Notes under the pieces: generated by a model
The model's input: only the letters and a program-made list of their open reading frames with translations
The model's database searches: none
What the model was told of the DNA's origin: nothing
Source: Streptomyces marokkonensis
GTDB lineage: Bacteria > Actinomycetota > Actinomycetes > Streptomycetales > Streptomycetaceae
Reading direction: 5' to 3'
Assembly: GCF_008312835.1 (NCBI RefSeq)
Contig: NZ_VSKS01000008.1
Location: 186,001 to 250,000, forward strand
DNA length: 64,000 bases
In this document: positions 49,195 through 58,020 of the stretch, piece after piece
Layout: each line of letters begins with the position of its first letter
Numbering within the stretch: position 1 is the stretch's first letter
Program-made: the position numbers and the translations under genes

Positions 49195-50421
49195 TCACGG
49201 GTCAGCCGGGCTTCGGGCCGGCTCGGGGGAGGTCCGGCCGGTGTCGGTGTGCGAGGGGGCCCGTGTGCGGAGGCCGGTCAGTGCCGTCAGGAGGCCGGCC
49301 GCCACCAGTGCCGCGCCGAACTGCCCGAGGCGGTCCACCCCGTCGGTCCCGCCGTGGCTCAGTACCCGGCCGCCGAGGAAGCCGCCCAGGGAGATCCCGG
49401 CGAAGGTCGCCGACGAGTTCAGGGAGAGCAGCAGCGGTCCGGAGGCCGGTGCGATCGTGAACAGCCGGTGCTGCTGCGGCGGCTGGGTGGCCATCGCCGT
49501 CACCCCCCACGCGGCCATGGCCACGACGGCGGTGGTCAGGGAGTCCCGGGCCAGCGGCAGTGTCACGAGGACGGCGGCGAGTCCCGCGAGGGCGGCCGAC
49601 AGCACCGGGGCCGGTCCGAAGCGGTCGGTGGCGCGCCCGCCGGCCACCGTGCCGCCCACCGCGAAGACGCCGAAGACGAGCAGCAGCAGCGCGAGCACGC
49701 CGCCGTCGCCGTCGGTCGCGGGAGCGAGGACCGCGCCGACGTACGTCAGCGCCAGATAGCCGCCCGTCATGAACGCCAGTGTCGTGAGCACCGTGCTCAG
49801 CACCCGCGGGTCCCGCACCGGCGCGAGGCGGGCCGCGAGCCCCGGCGCGGCGGGCAGCCGCACCTCGGGCAGTCCGAGGGCCACGGCGACGGCACACACC
49901 GCGCCGAGGCCGGCCAGCAGCCAGAACGTGGCCGCCCAGCCCAGGTCGGCGGCGAGCCAGGTGCCGAACGGCACTCCCGCGAGGGTGGCCGCCGAGAGCC
50001 CGCCGAGCACCACCGCCATGGCCCGTCCCCGGCGTTCGGGGGCGGCCAGGGCGGCGGCCGACGCGGAGGCGGCCGGGACGTAGAGGGCGGCCCCCGCGGC
50101 GGTCAGGACCCGTGCGGCGAGGAGGGCGGCCAGCCCGTCGGCGAGCGCGGAGGCCGCGTTGCCGACGGCGAACACGGTCAGCGAGACGACCAGGACGCGG
50201 CGGCGCTCCAGGCGTCCGGTGAGCGCTCCGAGCACGGGCGCGAGGACGGCGTAGGTGAGCGCGAAGAGGGTGCTCACCCAGCCGGCGTCGGCCAGGCTCG
50301 CGTCGAGGTCACGGGCGACCTCGGGCAGCACCCCGGCCACCACGAACGTGTCCGTCCCGATGGCGAACGCGCCGACGGCGAGCAGCGGCGTCACGGGCAG
50401 GACGGCGCGGGTCCCGGGCAT
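49195..50421 (-). CDS. MFS exporter of operon A
   Basis: A 408-aa, 12-helix MFS protein of the arabinose-efflux/Cmr-like type: LLAVGAFAIGTDTFVVAGVLPEVARDL in TM1, VLGALTGRLERRRVLVVSL (motif A), GLSAATLAGVPFGTWLAADLGW (TM5 with motif-C-like Gly/Pro). Followed by a Pro/Ser-rich tail. Its ATG overlaps the amidohydrolase stop (TGATG). Second exporter in the cluster, probably for a pathway product or shunt metabolite. Confidence 0.9.
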   Translation of the reverse strand: MPGTRAVLPVTPLLAVGAFAIGTDTFVVAGVLPEVARDLDASLADAGWVSTLFALTYAVLAPVLGALTGRLERRRVLVVSLTVFAVGNAASALADGLAALLAARVLTAAGAALYVPAASASAAALAAPERRGRAMAVVLGGLSAATLAGVPFGTWLAADLGWAATFWLLAGLGAVCAVAVALGLPEVRLPAAPGLAARLAPVRDPRVLSTVLTTLAFMTGGYLALTYVGAVLAPATDGDGGVLALLLLVFGVFAVGGTVAGGRATDRFGPAPVLSAALAGLAAVLVTLPLARDSLTTAVVAMAAWGVTAMATQPPQQHRLFTIAPASGPLLLSLNSSATFAGISLGGFLGGRVLSHGGTDGVDRLGQFGAALVAAGLLTALTGLRTRAPSHTDTGRTSPEPARSPADP

Positions 50422-51743
50422 CAGGCGGCTCCCGCGGAGGCCGGGGCCCCGTCGGGGTCCGTGCCCCGTGCGGCGCCGGTCCGGAAGGGCTCGGTGCTGC
50501 CCGCGACCGGTTCCCCGCCGAGCAGGACGAGTTCGATGCCGCCCGGCCGGCTCAGTACGGAGATGTCCTCGGCCGGGTCGTCGCCCGTCACGACGAGGTC
50601 GGCCAGGCGTCCGGCCTGCACCGTGCCCGCGTCGTCGCCGCGCCCCGCGAGCCGGGCCCCGTTCGCGGTCGCCCAGGTGAGGACGGTCGGCGCCGGGATG
50701 CCCGCCATCGTGACGTACAGCGCGAGTTCCTCGGCGTAGGTGCCGTGCGGGGTCCAGGCGAAGCCGAAGTCGTCGCCCGCCACCACCGGGATGCCGCGCT
50801 CGGCCATGATCGGCAGGATGCGCAGGGTGTTGGCCACCTCGGCCTCGAACTCCAGCGTCTCCAGGTACTCCGTGGTCTTGCCGTGCCGCGTCCCCGTGGT
50901 CAGCAGCATGTGCGGCTGGTAGAGGCTCGGTACGACGAACATCCCGTGCTCGGCGATCGCGTCGAGCGCCGCGTCGTCGGCGTAGGTGGCGTGGTCGATG
51001 ACGTCGACGCCGGCCGCGATGGCGTTGCGGATGCCCTGAAGTCCCCGGGAGTGGGCGCGGATCCGTGCCCCGTGCTCGTGGGCGGTGCGCGCCGCGACCA
51101 CCAGTTCCTCGGCGGTGAAGAGGAGTTCGTGGGAGCGGCCGTTGGGGAAGGTGTCGTCGCCCGAGGAGAAGACCTTGACGATCTCCGCGCCCTGCGCGAT
51201 CTCCCCGGCGACGTACTCCGCCATCTCCTCCGGGGTGTCCGCGAGGCGCATCAGATCGCTCGGGATCCGCTTCCTGACCTCGGGGTTGCGGCGCTCGGGC
51301 GGTCCGGAGACCATCAGGTCCCGGCTGCACGGGGTGATCCGGGGGCCGCGCAGCTCCCCCGCGTCGACGGCGCGGCGCAGCGCCATGTCGATCCCGGCGA
51401 CCGAGCCGGCGCCCACGAAGGCGGTGTAGCCGAGGGCCAGCAGGTTCTCCGCGTTGCGCGCGGCGGCGAGGGTGACCTCGGGGACCGAGTGCTTGAAGAG
51501 CATCTCGCGCCCGTCGAGGACGTTCAGATAGGCGATGTGGGTGTGCCCGAGCGTCATGCCGGGCATCACCGTGCGCCCGTCGAGGTCGAGCACGTCGATG
51601 CCGGGGGTGTTCAGCGGGGCGAGCCCTTCGGGCATTACGGCCTCGATGCGGTCGCCGTCGAGCAGCACGCTGTGCCGCGGCAGGGAGGGCCGGCCCAGGC
51701 CCTCCTGGACCGTGGCGCGGTGGAGCAGGGTTCTGCGTGACAC
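50421..51743 (-). CDS. Metal-dependent amidohydrolase (imidazolonepropionase/prolidase-like)
   Basis: A 440-aa amidohydrolase-superfamily enzyme with a full binuclear-type site: GHTHIAY (HxH), KVFSSGDDT (Lys available for carboxylation), IRAHSRG (His), IDHATYAD (His) and VVAGDDFGFA (Asp). Close to the imidazolonepropionase-like group that includes Xaa-Pro and other dipeptidases. In this setting it could open a cyclic imide or trim an amide/dipeptide intermediate. GTG 51743 is preceded by AGGAGAG; 18 bp after the BacA-like gene. Confidence 0.9.
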   Translation of the reverse strand: MSRRTLLHRATVQEGLGRPSLPRHSVLLDGDRIEAVMPEGLAPLNTPGIDVLDLDGRTVMPGMTLGHTHIAYLNVLDGREMLFKHSVPEVTLAAARNAENLLALGYTAFVGAGSVAGIDMALRRAVDAGELRGPRITPCSRDLMVSGPPERRNPEVRKRIPSDLMRLADTPEEMAEYVAGEIAQGAEIVKVFSSGDDTFPNGRSHELLFTAEELVVAARTAHEHGARIRAHSRGLQGIRNAIAAGVDVIDHATYADDAALDAIAEHGMFVVPSLYQPHMLLTTGTRHGKTTEYLETLEFEAEVANTLRILPIMAERGIPVVAGDDFGFAWTPHGTYAEELALYVTMAGIPAPTVLTWATANGARLAGRGDDAGTVQAGRLADLVVTGDDPAEDISVLSRPGGIELVLLGGEPVAGSTEPFRTGAARGTDPDGAPASAGAA

Positions 51744-51761
51744 GTCGAATCTCTCCTGTGA

Positions 51762-52448
51762 TCAGGGTTGCTGGTCCGCGGTGAACGGCGCCTCGTGCTC
51801 CCGGGAGCGTTCGAAGAGCGTCCAGAGGATCTCCGCGCCGGGCCGGGTCGCCACCCAGCGCAGTCCGTGCGCCCGCACTCCGGGCGCGTTGGTCACCGCG
51901 AGCCGGGCGCCGCCGCCGGCGACGATCTCGGCCGCGTGCTGGGTGGAGGACGCGTCCACCCAGTGGACGTCCCGGTCCCGCAGCGCCTGCGGCACCACCT
52001 CGGCGTAGATCCGCCGGACCTCCCACATGGCGGCGACGGACAGCGGTCCGTCACCCGGCGGGACCCGGTCGCCGGCGGCGATGCCGTACTCCGGTGTGGC
52101 GCGCGGGAAGAACGCGCGCAGGCGCAGATCCCGGTGCCAGTGGAAGCGGGTGAGGCCCGCGTAGGCGCTCGGTACGAGGGCGAAGTCGAGTTCCTCCGCC
52201 AGGAGCCGGTCCAGTACCTCGTCGAAGGTGCGGAACAGCCGCACGCTCAGGCCGTGCCCCGCCGCGAGGAAGCGCGCGGTCAGGTCGCTGGAGGTCCCCT
52301 CGGGGCCGAGCGTCCCGAGGACGGACCCGGGGCGCGCCGCCCACCTGTCGGACAGCTCGCTCCAGCGGGCGGCGTACTCGCTCGCCAGGGTGCGGGACAG
52401 CGGCACCGCCCGGACGGACCCGGGCGTGAGGTCAGTTCGTATAGCCAC
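51762..52448 (-). CDS. Prephenate dehydratase/decarboxylase-like (BacA-type) protein
   Basis: A 228-aa protein with the prephenate-dehydratase fold signature VLGTLGPEGTSSDLTARFLAAG, FDEVLDRLLAEELDFALVPSAYAGL, then WVDASSTQHAAEIVAGGGARLAVTNAPG. The TRF catalytic motif and the ACT domain of true PheA dehydratases are absent, which is the state of the BacA/AerD/SalX prephenate decarboxylases that make dihydro-hydroxyphenylpyruvate. A degenerate solute-binding fold is the alternative. The GTG at 52448 overlaps the end of the ligase gene by 17 bp; start somewhat uncertain. Confidence 0.7.
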   Translation of the reverse strand: MAIRTDLTPGSVRAVPLSRTLASEYAARWSELSDRWAARPGSVLGTLGPEGTSSDLTARFLAAGHGLSVRLFRTFDEVLDRLLAEELDFALVPSAYAGLTRFHWHRDLRLRAFFPRATPEYGIAAGDRVPPGDGPLSVAAMWEVRRIYAEVVPQALRDRDVHWVDASSTQHAAEIVAGGGARLAVTNAPGVRAHGLRWVATRPGAEILWTLFERSREHEAPFTADQQP

Positions 52449-53853
52449 GGTTCGCCGCCATCCGCTGGGCCACCGAGGTCTCGTGGTCGGTCGCGGTGCG
52501 CCGGTCCACCACACGGGCGGCCTTCCAGCTCACGAACGCGCCGGTGCTGACGATCGGGTCGAGTCCGTCGCTGAGTTCGACCGTGACGGGCACCCCGAGG
52601 GTGTCCGCCGTCCGCGCGCGCACCTCGTCGGCGAGTGCCCCGGGGTCGGGGGTGAGGCCCGTCAGGAGCTCCAGACGTACCGTGAGCCGGTCCTGCCCGG
52701 TGCCGTCCCGCTCGATGACCACCTGGTACCCGGCGGACCCGGTGACCCCCGTCATGACGGCCGTCTCGATCTGGCCGGCCGTGAACCGCCGGCCGCCGAG
52801 GTCGATCCGGTCCAGGGTGCGCCCGACGATCCGGACGAGGTCTCCGGGCATCTCGCAGTCGCAGTCGGACTCCGTCACGGCCACCACGTCGCCGGTGCGG
52901 TAGCGGACCAGCGGCTTCACTCCGTCCATCAGCATGGTGAGCGTCAGCTCGCCCGTGCCGCGCGGGCCGTGGGACTCGCCGGTCTCGGGGTCGACGACCT
53001 CGACGACGTAGTTGGTCTGGGAGAGGTGCATCCGCTTGTTGCGGCAGGCGGTCGCGACGACGAACGCCTCCTGCGAGCCGTAGAGGATGTTGTAGACGTC
53101 CGCGCCCCAGACCGTCTCCAGGTTGCGCGCGAGGGCGGGCGTGCACATCTCGCCGGTGACGAAGAGCAGCCTGACCGCGAAGTCCCGCCGCAGGTCGTAG
53201 CCGTAGTGCTCGGCGGCCTTGGCGAGGGTGAGGGCGACGCCGGGCGTGCAGCAGATGACCTCCAGTTCCAGGTCCTTCATCAGCTGCAGGGCCTTCCGGA
53301 AGCCGATGACGGGGGAATAGGGCCAGATCTTGGCGTTCATGGAGCCCGTGTTGCGGGCGATGTCGCCGAGCGTGTCGCCGAAGGAGTGCACCTCGGTCGG
53401 CCCCATCAGGCCGATCCGCGGGGCGTGCGTGCCGAAGTGGTGCCGGAAGATCGAGGCCCAGGACTCGGTGACGTGGGCGTTGCTGGCGACGATCTCCCGC
53501 CCGTCGCGGGGACAGGGCGTGGCGCGGCCCGTCGTGCCGGTCGTCTCGTAGAAGAACAGGGCCTCGGCGAGCGGCCGGCTGAGGACGTTCAGCATCTCCT
53601 CGCGCAGATGGGCCTTGGTGGTGAAGGGCAGGGCCGTGAGGTCGTCCGGGGTGACGGCGGACAGGTCGGCCTGTTTCAGGTGCCGTGCGTAGAACGGCGA
53701 CCGGGTGCTGACCTGCTCCAGCACCGTGGCCAGCTGGCGGCGGCGCCATGCGCCGAGGTCCGCCCCGCTCAGGGTGCGGGCGTAGAAGGCGCGGTGCAGT
53801 GCGAGGTACCGCGCGGCGAACTCGGCCGCGGGTCCGTGCGTGGGAAGCCACAT
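52432..53853 (-). CDS. PaaK-like adenylate-forming ligase
   Basis: A 473-aa ANL-superfamily enzyme of the phenylacetate-CoA ligase type: FYARTLSGADLGAWRRRQL, P-loop FFYETTGTTGRATP, VTGEMCTPALARNLETVWGADVYNILYGSQEA, and the hinge LVRYRTGDVVAVTESDCDCEMPGDLVRIVGRTLDRIDLGGRRF. Activates an aryl acid as adenylate/CoA ester; anthranilate-CoA ligases of this family (AuaEII type) make anthranilate a sensible guess given the upstream synthase. Starts at ATG 53853, 110 bp after the glutaminase gene. Confidence 0.9.
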   Translation of the reverse strand: MWLPTHGPAAEFAARYLALHRAFYARTLSGADLGAWRRRQLATVLEQVSTRSPFYARHLKQADLSAVTPDDLTALPFTTKAHLREEMLNVLSRPLAEALFFYETTGTTGRATPCPRDGREIVASNAHVTESWASIFRHHFGTHAPRIGLMGPTEVHSFGDTLGDIARNTGSMNAKIWPYSPVIGFRKALQLMKDLELEVICCTPGVALTLAKAAEHYGYDLRRDFAVRLLFVTGEMCTPALARNLETVWGADVYNILYGSQEAFVVATACRNKRMHLSQTNYVVEVVDPETGESHGPRGTGELTLTMLMDGVKPLVRYRTGDVVAVTESDCDCEMPGDLVRIVGRTLDRIDLGGRRFTAGQIETAVMTGVTGSAGYQVVIERDGTGQDRLTVRLELLTGLTPDPGALADEVRARTADTLGVPVTVELSDGLDPIVSTGAFVSWKAARVVDRRTATDHETSVAQRMAANRGYTN

Positions 53854-53962
53854 GGGCGTGGGGTCCTTTGCTGGTTCGATGGTGGTGCCGTACGCGGGCG
53901 TGCCGGGGCGTCCCGGCGGCGTGCGGGCGGACGGCGGAAGCGCGTGGCGGGGCGCGCGGCCT

Positions 53963-54550
53963 TCAGCGGAGGGCGCCGGCGGCTGATGCGGCGCGGGTGA
54001 GGAAGTTGCCGAAGAGCCGCATCCCGTCCTGGGTCATGACGCTCTCCGGATGGAACTGCACCCCTTCGACGTCCAGGTCCTCGTGGCGTACGCCCATCAC
54101 GCAGCCGTCGTCCGTGGAGGTCGCCGTGACCACGAGCGGCGCGGCCGGCCGTGTGATCACCAGGGAGTGGTAGCGGGTGACCGTCAGCGGGCTCGGTGCC
54201 CCGGCGAAGACGCCCTGCCCGTCGTGCTCGACCGGGCTGGTCTTGCCGTGCATCAGCCGCTCGGCGACGCCGATCCGCGCCCCGTGGGCGAGGCCGATGG
54301 CCTGGTGACCCAGGCACACCCCGAGCAGCGGGACGCGGCCGGCGAAGGCGTGCACCAGCTCGACGTGCCCGGAGTCCCGCGGGTGGCCGGGCCCCGGCCC
54401 GAGGACCACCGCGTCGGGCGCCGAGGCCACCAGCGCCTCGACGGAGCGGGTGCGGGAGCGCACCACCTCGGTCCGTGCGCCGAGGCTGAGCAGGTACTGG
54501 TCGATGATGTGGCTGAAGCTGTCGTACGCGTCCACCAGCAGGACCCTCAT
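53963..54550 (-). CDS. Glutamine amidotransferase subunit of anthranilate-synthase-like enzyme
   Basis: A 195-aa class-I glutaminase: LLVDAYDSFSHIIDQYL (usual DNYDSFT altered), LGPGPGHPRDSG, nucleophile Cys in LLGVCLGHQAIG, and His-Glu in VQFHPESVMTQDG. Triad Cys-His-Glu complete, so it should deliver ammonia to the large subunit. ATG 54550 overlaps the large-subunit stop (ATGA), matching a stoichiometric complex. Confidence 0.93.
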   Translation of the reverse strand: MRVLLVDAYDSFSHIIDQYLLSLGARTEVVRSRTRSVEALVASAPDAVVLGPGPGHPRDSGHVELVHAFAGRVPLLGVCLGHQAIGLAHGARIGVAERLMHGKTSPVEHDGQGVFAGAPSPLTVTRYHSLVITRPAAPLVVTATSTDDGCVMGVRHEDLDVEGVQFHPESVMTQDGMRLFGNFLTRAASAAGALR

Positions 54551-56109
54551 GCGAGCAGCTCCTCACCGGTCAGCGCCCAGTGGGCGGCGCTCATCTTGGC
54601 CAGCGTCTCGCGCCATTCGGCGGCCGGCTCGGAGTCCGCGACCACCCCGGCCGAGGCCTGGGTGCTGTAGCGGACCCCGTCGTGCACGACGGTGCGGATG
54701 CACAGCGCGAGGACCGCGAAGCCGCGTACGTCGACGAGGCCGAGGGCGCCGGCGTAGATGCCGCGCGGCTCGTCCTCGGTGTCGTGGATGATCTCCATGG
54801 CGCGCAGCTTGGGCGCGCCGGTCATGGTGCCGGCGGGGAAGGTCGCGCAGACGGCCGCCCAGACGTCGACGCCGTCGCGGACCCGGCCCGAGACCGTCGA
54901 CACCAAGTGGTGGACGTAGGCGAAGGGTTCCACCTCCATCATCGTGTCGACGCGCAGCGTGTCCGGCACGCACACCCGTCCGATGTCGTTGCGGCACAGG
55001 TCGACGAGCATGACGTGCTCGGCCTGCTCCTTGGCGCTCGCGCGCAGCTCCGCGACCCGGCGGGCGTCCTCGGCGGGGTCGGCCGCGCGGGGTGCGGTGC
55101 CCGCGATGGGCCGCATCGAGATGGTGCCGTCCTGGATGCGCACGAACAGCTCGGGGCTGGCCCCGATGACCGTGCGGCCCGCCCAGGGCACGAGGTACAT
55201 GTACGGCGAGGGGTTGCGGTGGCTGAGCCGCCGGTAGACCTGGAGGGGCGTCAGCTCGGTCTCCACGTCCATGCGGTGACCGATCTGGATCTGGTAGCTG
55301 TCGCCGACTCCGATGTGCTCCAGGCACCGCCGGGCCCGGCCGGTGAACGTCTCCTCGTCCACGGTGTCGCGCACCGAGTGCGGCTCGGGCGCGTCCGGGA
55401 CCGCCGCCCGCGCGGCGCCCCGTGACCGGGCCCGGTCCACGGCGGCGGACAGGTCCGGTGCCGGGCCGCCGAGCCGGGGCCCGTGGGCGGCGAGGTGGCG
55501 GAGCCCGCCGCCGCGCAGGTCGTACCAGAGGGTGTCCTTGAAGAGGGTGAGCGTGCACCGCGGCAGGTCGGCCCCCGGCCGCGGGGCGGGCAGGTCCTCC
55601 ATGGCCCAGGCCGCCTCGTAGGAGAGGGTCGTGAGGAAGCCGAAGGCGAAGGTGCCGGTGGGCACGTCGGTGTCGACGTCGAACACGCCCTGTACCGCGC
55701 GCAGCACCCGCCACACCGTGTCCGGCCCGTCCAGGGGCCAGCCGCGGGTGCCGTCGGCGCGCGCCGGCGGGCGGCCGGCGGCGGCCGTGACGGCGGCGGC
55801 GAGCGCCTCCCCGAGGTCCCCGGGCGCCACGAGGTCCACGCGGTCGGCGTGGACCCGCAGTTCGGCCAGCCGTCCGCAGCCGACGGCGGCGAAGTGGCGG
55901 TCCTGGTCGGGTCCGTCGAGGCTCTCGAAGAGATAGACGTCGTCCGGTGTCCGAATGGCGGACAATTCCTGGTAGAGATTGAGGGCGTCCACGTAAGGGA
56001 TTTCGTCGGACGTCACCCGCACCGCAACTTTTGCCGTCCGTGCGGGCGCTCGGCGCCCTGAATGGAAAATTCCGGATCGGGGTGGCCCATCACTCGATTC
56101 CTGCGGCAT
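54547..56109 (-). CDS. Chorismate-utilising synthase, anthranilate-synthase-I-like
   Basis: A 520-aa chorismate-binding enzyme: N-terminal YLFESLDGPDQDRHFAAVG, catalytic core GDSYQIQIGHRMDVET, PYMYLVPWAGRTVIGASPELFVRI, MRPIAGTAPRAADP, HVMLVDLCRNDIGRVCVP, STVSGRVRDGVDVWAAV, FPAGTMTGAPKLRAMEII. PIAGT (Ala) rather than PIKGT (the lysine nucleophile of aminodeoxychorismate synthase) points to anthranilate or aminodeoxyisochorismate synthesis. Promoter-proximal gene of operon A. The ATG at 56109 is my choice; a GTG at 56016 is an alternative because the DNA before it is unusually AT-rich. Confidence 0.88.
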   Translation of the reverse strand: MPQESSDGPPRSGIFHSGRRAPARTAKVAVRVTSDEIPYVDALNLYQELSAIRTPDDVYLFESLDGPDQDRHFAAVGCGRLAELRVHADRVDLVAPGDLGEALAAAVTAAAGRPPARADGTRGWPLDGPDTVWRVLRAVQGVFDVDTDVPTGTFAFGFLTTLSYEAAWAMEDLPAPRPGADLPRCTLTLFKDTLWYDLRGGGLRHLAAHGPRLGGPAPDLSAAVDRARSRGAARAAVPDAPEPHSVRDTVDEETFTGRARRCLEHIGVGDSYQIQIGHRMDVETELTPLQVYRRLSHRNPSPYMYLVPWAGRTVIGASPELFVRIQDGTISMRPIAGTAPRAADPAEDARRVAELRASAKEQAEHVMLVDLCRNDIGRVCVPDTLRVDTMMEVEPFAYVHHLVSTVSGRVRDGVDVWAAVCATFPAGTMTGAPKLRAMEIIHDTEDEPRGIYAGALGLVDVRGFAVLALCIRTVVHDGVRYSTQASAGVVADSEPAAEWRETLAKMSAAHWALTGEELLA

Positions 56110-56383
56110 CGCCGCAGCCGATTCCACCGAAACCAATGACACAACGCTTGCCTTTCGATCGCCAGGATCGCAGGGGCGTCGAAGAATTGGTCCCCACACC
56201 TGTGGGAGCGCCCCTCCGCCGGGCGCGGCACCGCACATCGCACGCTCCGGACAGCATCGTCCGGTTCCCCCCTGCCACACCGGCCACCGGACCTGAACCG
56301 GTGCCGAATGCGCGTGCGAAGCAACTCCATCAAATGTTTCAATGCCCCGGCCATACCACTTCGGCGCTTCGGGAGGAGACCAC
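56110..56383. promoter_or_regulatory. Divergent promoter region of operon A and right MocR gene
   Basis: A 274-bp spacer, distinctly AT-richer than the window average, with CCCACACCTGTGGG (56193-56206, perfect palindrome), ACCAAT/ATTGGT half sites at 56132 and 56186, and CTGCGGCATCGCCGCAG (56101-56117). The MocR gene and operon A are transcribed away from it. It is the natural place for pathway control; no repeat identical to the GGCCAnTTGCGG operator was seen. Confidence 0.6.
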
Positions 56384-57793
56384 TTGTCGCGGCACATCGC
56401 GCTCACGGTGGACCGGGATTCGCGGCTTCCCCTGGCCATGCAGATACGCGACTCGCTCCGCGGTTTGGTTGAGAGCGGAACTTTAAAGCCTGGAACCCGA
56501 ATTCCCTCCAGCCGCCAGCTCGCCGTCGACATCGGGGTTTCCCGGAGCGTCGTCGTCGAGGCGTACGACCAGCTGACGGCCGAGGGGTATCTGACCGGCC
56601 GCCGCGGTTCGGGCACCTCCGTCGCCGCGCGCACCGGCGCCGAGACGGCCGCCTCCGCCCTCGCCCCCCTCACCGAGGAACCGGCCCCGGGCGCCCGGTG
56701 GGACCTGCGCACCGGCGCCTCCGACACCACGGACTTTCCCCGTACGGAGTGGCTGCGCTGTGCGACCGCCGTGATCACCGGGGCCGGCCGCCAGGAGCTC
56801 GGGTACGCCCCGCTCGCCGGAGTCCCCCACACCCGGCATGTCCTGACCGGCTATCTGGGCCGGGTGCGCGGGGTGCGCGGCCGGCCCGAGGACCTGATGA
56901 TCACCTCCGGCTTCGCCCAGGGCCTGGCACTGGTCTGCCGGGTGCTGCTCGACCGGGGGCACACCGCGCTGGCGGTCGAGGACCCGGGCCACCCCGGCGA
57001 ACGCGAGTTCATCGGCCAGTCGGGGCTGCGGCCCGTCGGCATTCCCGTCGACGAGGACGGGCTCGACGTGGAGCGCCTCGAGACCAGCGGTGCGCGGGCC
57101 GTGCTGATCACCCCGGCCAACCAGTTCCCGACCGGCGTGCGCCTGAGCCGGGAACGCCGCGAGCGGCTCGTCGCGTGGGCCCGCGAGGTCGACGGCTATG
57201 TACTGGAGGACGACTTCGACACCGGCTTCCTGGATCCCGCCGGCCGGCTGCCCGCGCTGCAGAGCCTCGCTCCGGATCGCGTCGTCTACGCGGGCAGTGC
57301 CAGCAAGACGCTCGCCCCGGCGCTGCGACTGGGCTGGCTGGCGGGTCCGCCGGGCCTCATGGCGTCGGTCGAGCACGTGCGCGCCGGCTGGGACATCGGC
57401 TGCTCGGGTCTCGAACAGCTCACGTTCGCGCGTTTCATCGACACCGGCGCCTTCGACCGCCACCAGCGCAGGCTCCGCACCGAGTTCCGCCGCCGCCGTC
57501 GCACCGTCCGCGCCCACCTGGACACCCAGCTGCCCGGCGCCTGGCTGCCGGGCGGCGCCGGCGGGCTGCAGGCGTATGTCCGGCTCCCGTCCCGCATCGA
57601 CGAACAGGCCCTCGTCCGCGCCGCCCGCCGCCGCTCGGTCCTGGTGCGCGGCGGGCGCGACTACTCCGTGTCCGCCGCCGGGAGCCCGCCGGCCCTCGTC
57701 ATCGGCTACGCGAAGGCGAACTGCGCGGCCCTGTCCCGCAGCCTCACCGAGGTGGGCGCCGCGTACCGGGAGCAGTGGGAGGGAGCCGGCTGA
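56384..57793 (+). CDS. MocR-family regulator, right, with TTA codon
   Basis: A 469-aa MocR protein: wHTH LPLAMQIRDSLRGLVESGTLKPGTRIPSSRQLAVDIGVSRSVVVEAYDQLTAEGYLTGRRGSGTSVA, then aminotransferase-like LEDDFDTGF and PLP Lys in AGSASKTLAPALRLGWL. TTG 56384 is the start by position of GGGAGGAG 6 nt upstream; an in-frame ATG at 56342 has no such site. Codon 34 is TTA (56483-56485), the rare leucine codon read by the bldA tRNA, hence likely developmental control. Faces away from operon A. Confidence 0.92.
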   Translation: MSRHIALTVDRDSRLPLAMQIRDSLRGLVESGTLKPGTRIPSSRQLAVDIGVSRSVVVEAYDQLTAEGYLTGRRGSGTSVAARTGAETAASALAPLTEEPAPGARWDLRTGASDTTDFPRTEWLRCATAVITGAGRQELGYAPLAGVPHTRHVLTGYLGRVRGVRGRPEDLMITSGFAQGLALVCRVLLDRGHTALAVEDPGHPGEREFIGQSGLRPVGIPVDEDGLDVERLETSGARAVLITPANQFPTGVRLSRERRERLVAWAREVDGYVLEDDFDTGFLDPAGRLPALQSLAPDRVVYAGSASKTLAPALRLGWLAGPPGLMASVEHVRAGWDIGCSGLEQLTFARFIDTGAFDRHQRRLRTEFRRRRRTVRAHLDTQLPGAWLPGGAGGLQAYVRLPSRIDEQALVRAARRRSVLVRGGRDYSVSAAGSPPALVIGYAKANCAALSRSLTEVGAAYREQWEGAG

Positions 57794-58020
57794 TCAATGT
57801 GACGGTGATCTCGTTTACGCGGCGCACCTGTCACGGTTGATGACCTTGTGTCAGTCGGCCTTTGTGGCACGGACGTTACGGCGTGCCAGAAACCCTTGTG
57901 CAATCCGCGTAGACCGTTCAATCTTTCGGCTGGCGACAGGGACAAGCAGACAGGGCCACAGCGTCCAGGTTTGGCATGTACCTGACTACCCCCACCCACC
58001 TGTCGAGGAGGAACCCCCAC

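Noticed and set aside
54547-56109. Aminodeoxychorismate (PabB) assignment
   Set aside because: PIKGT lysine is absent; PIAGT favours anthranilate-type chemistry.
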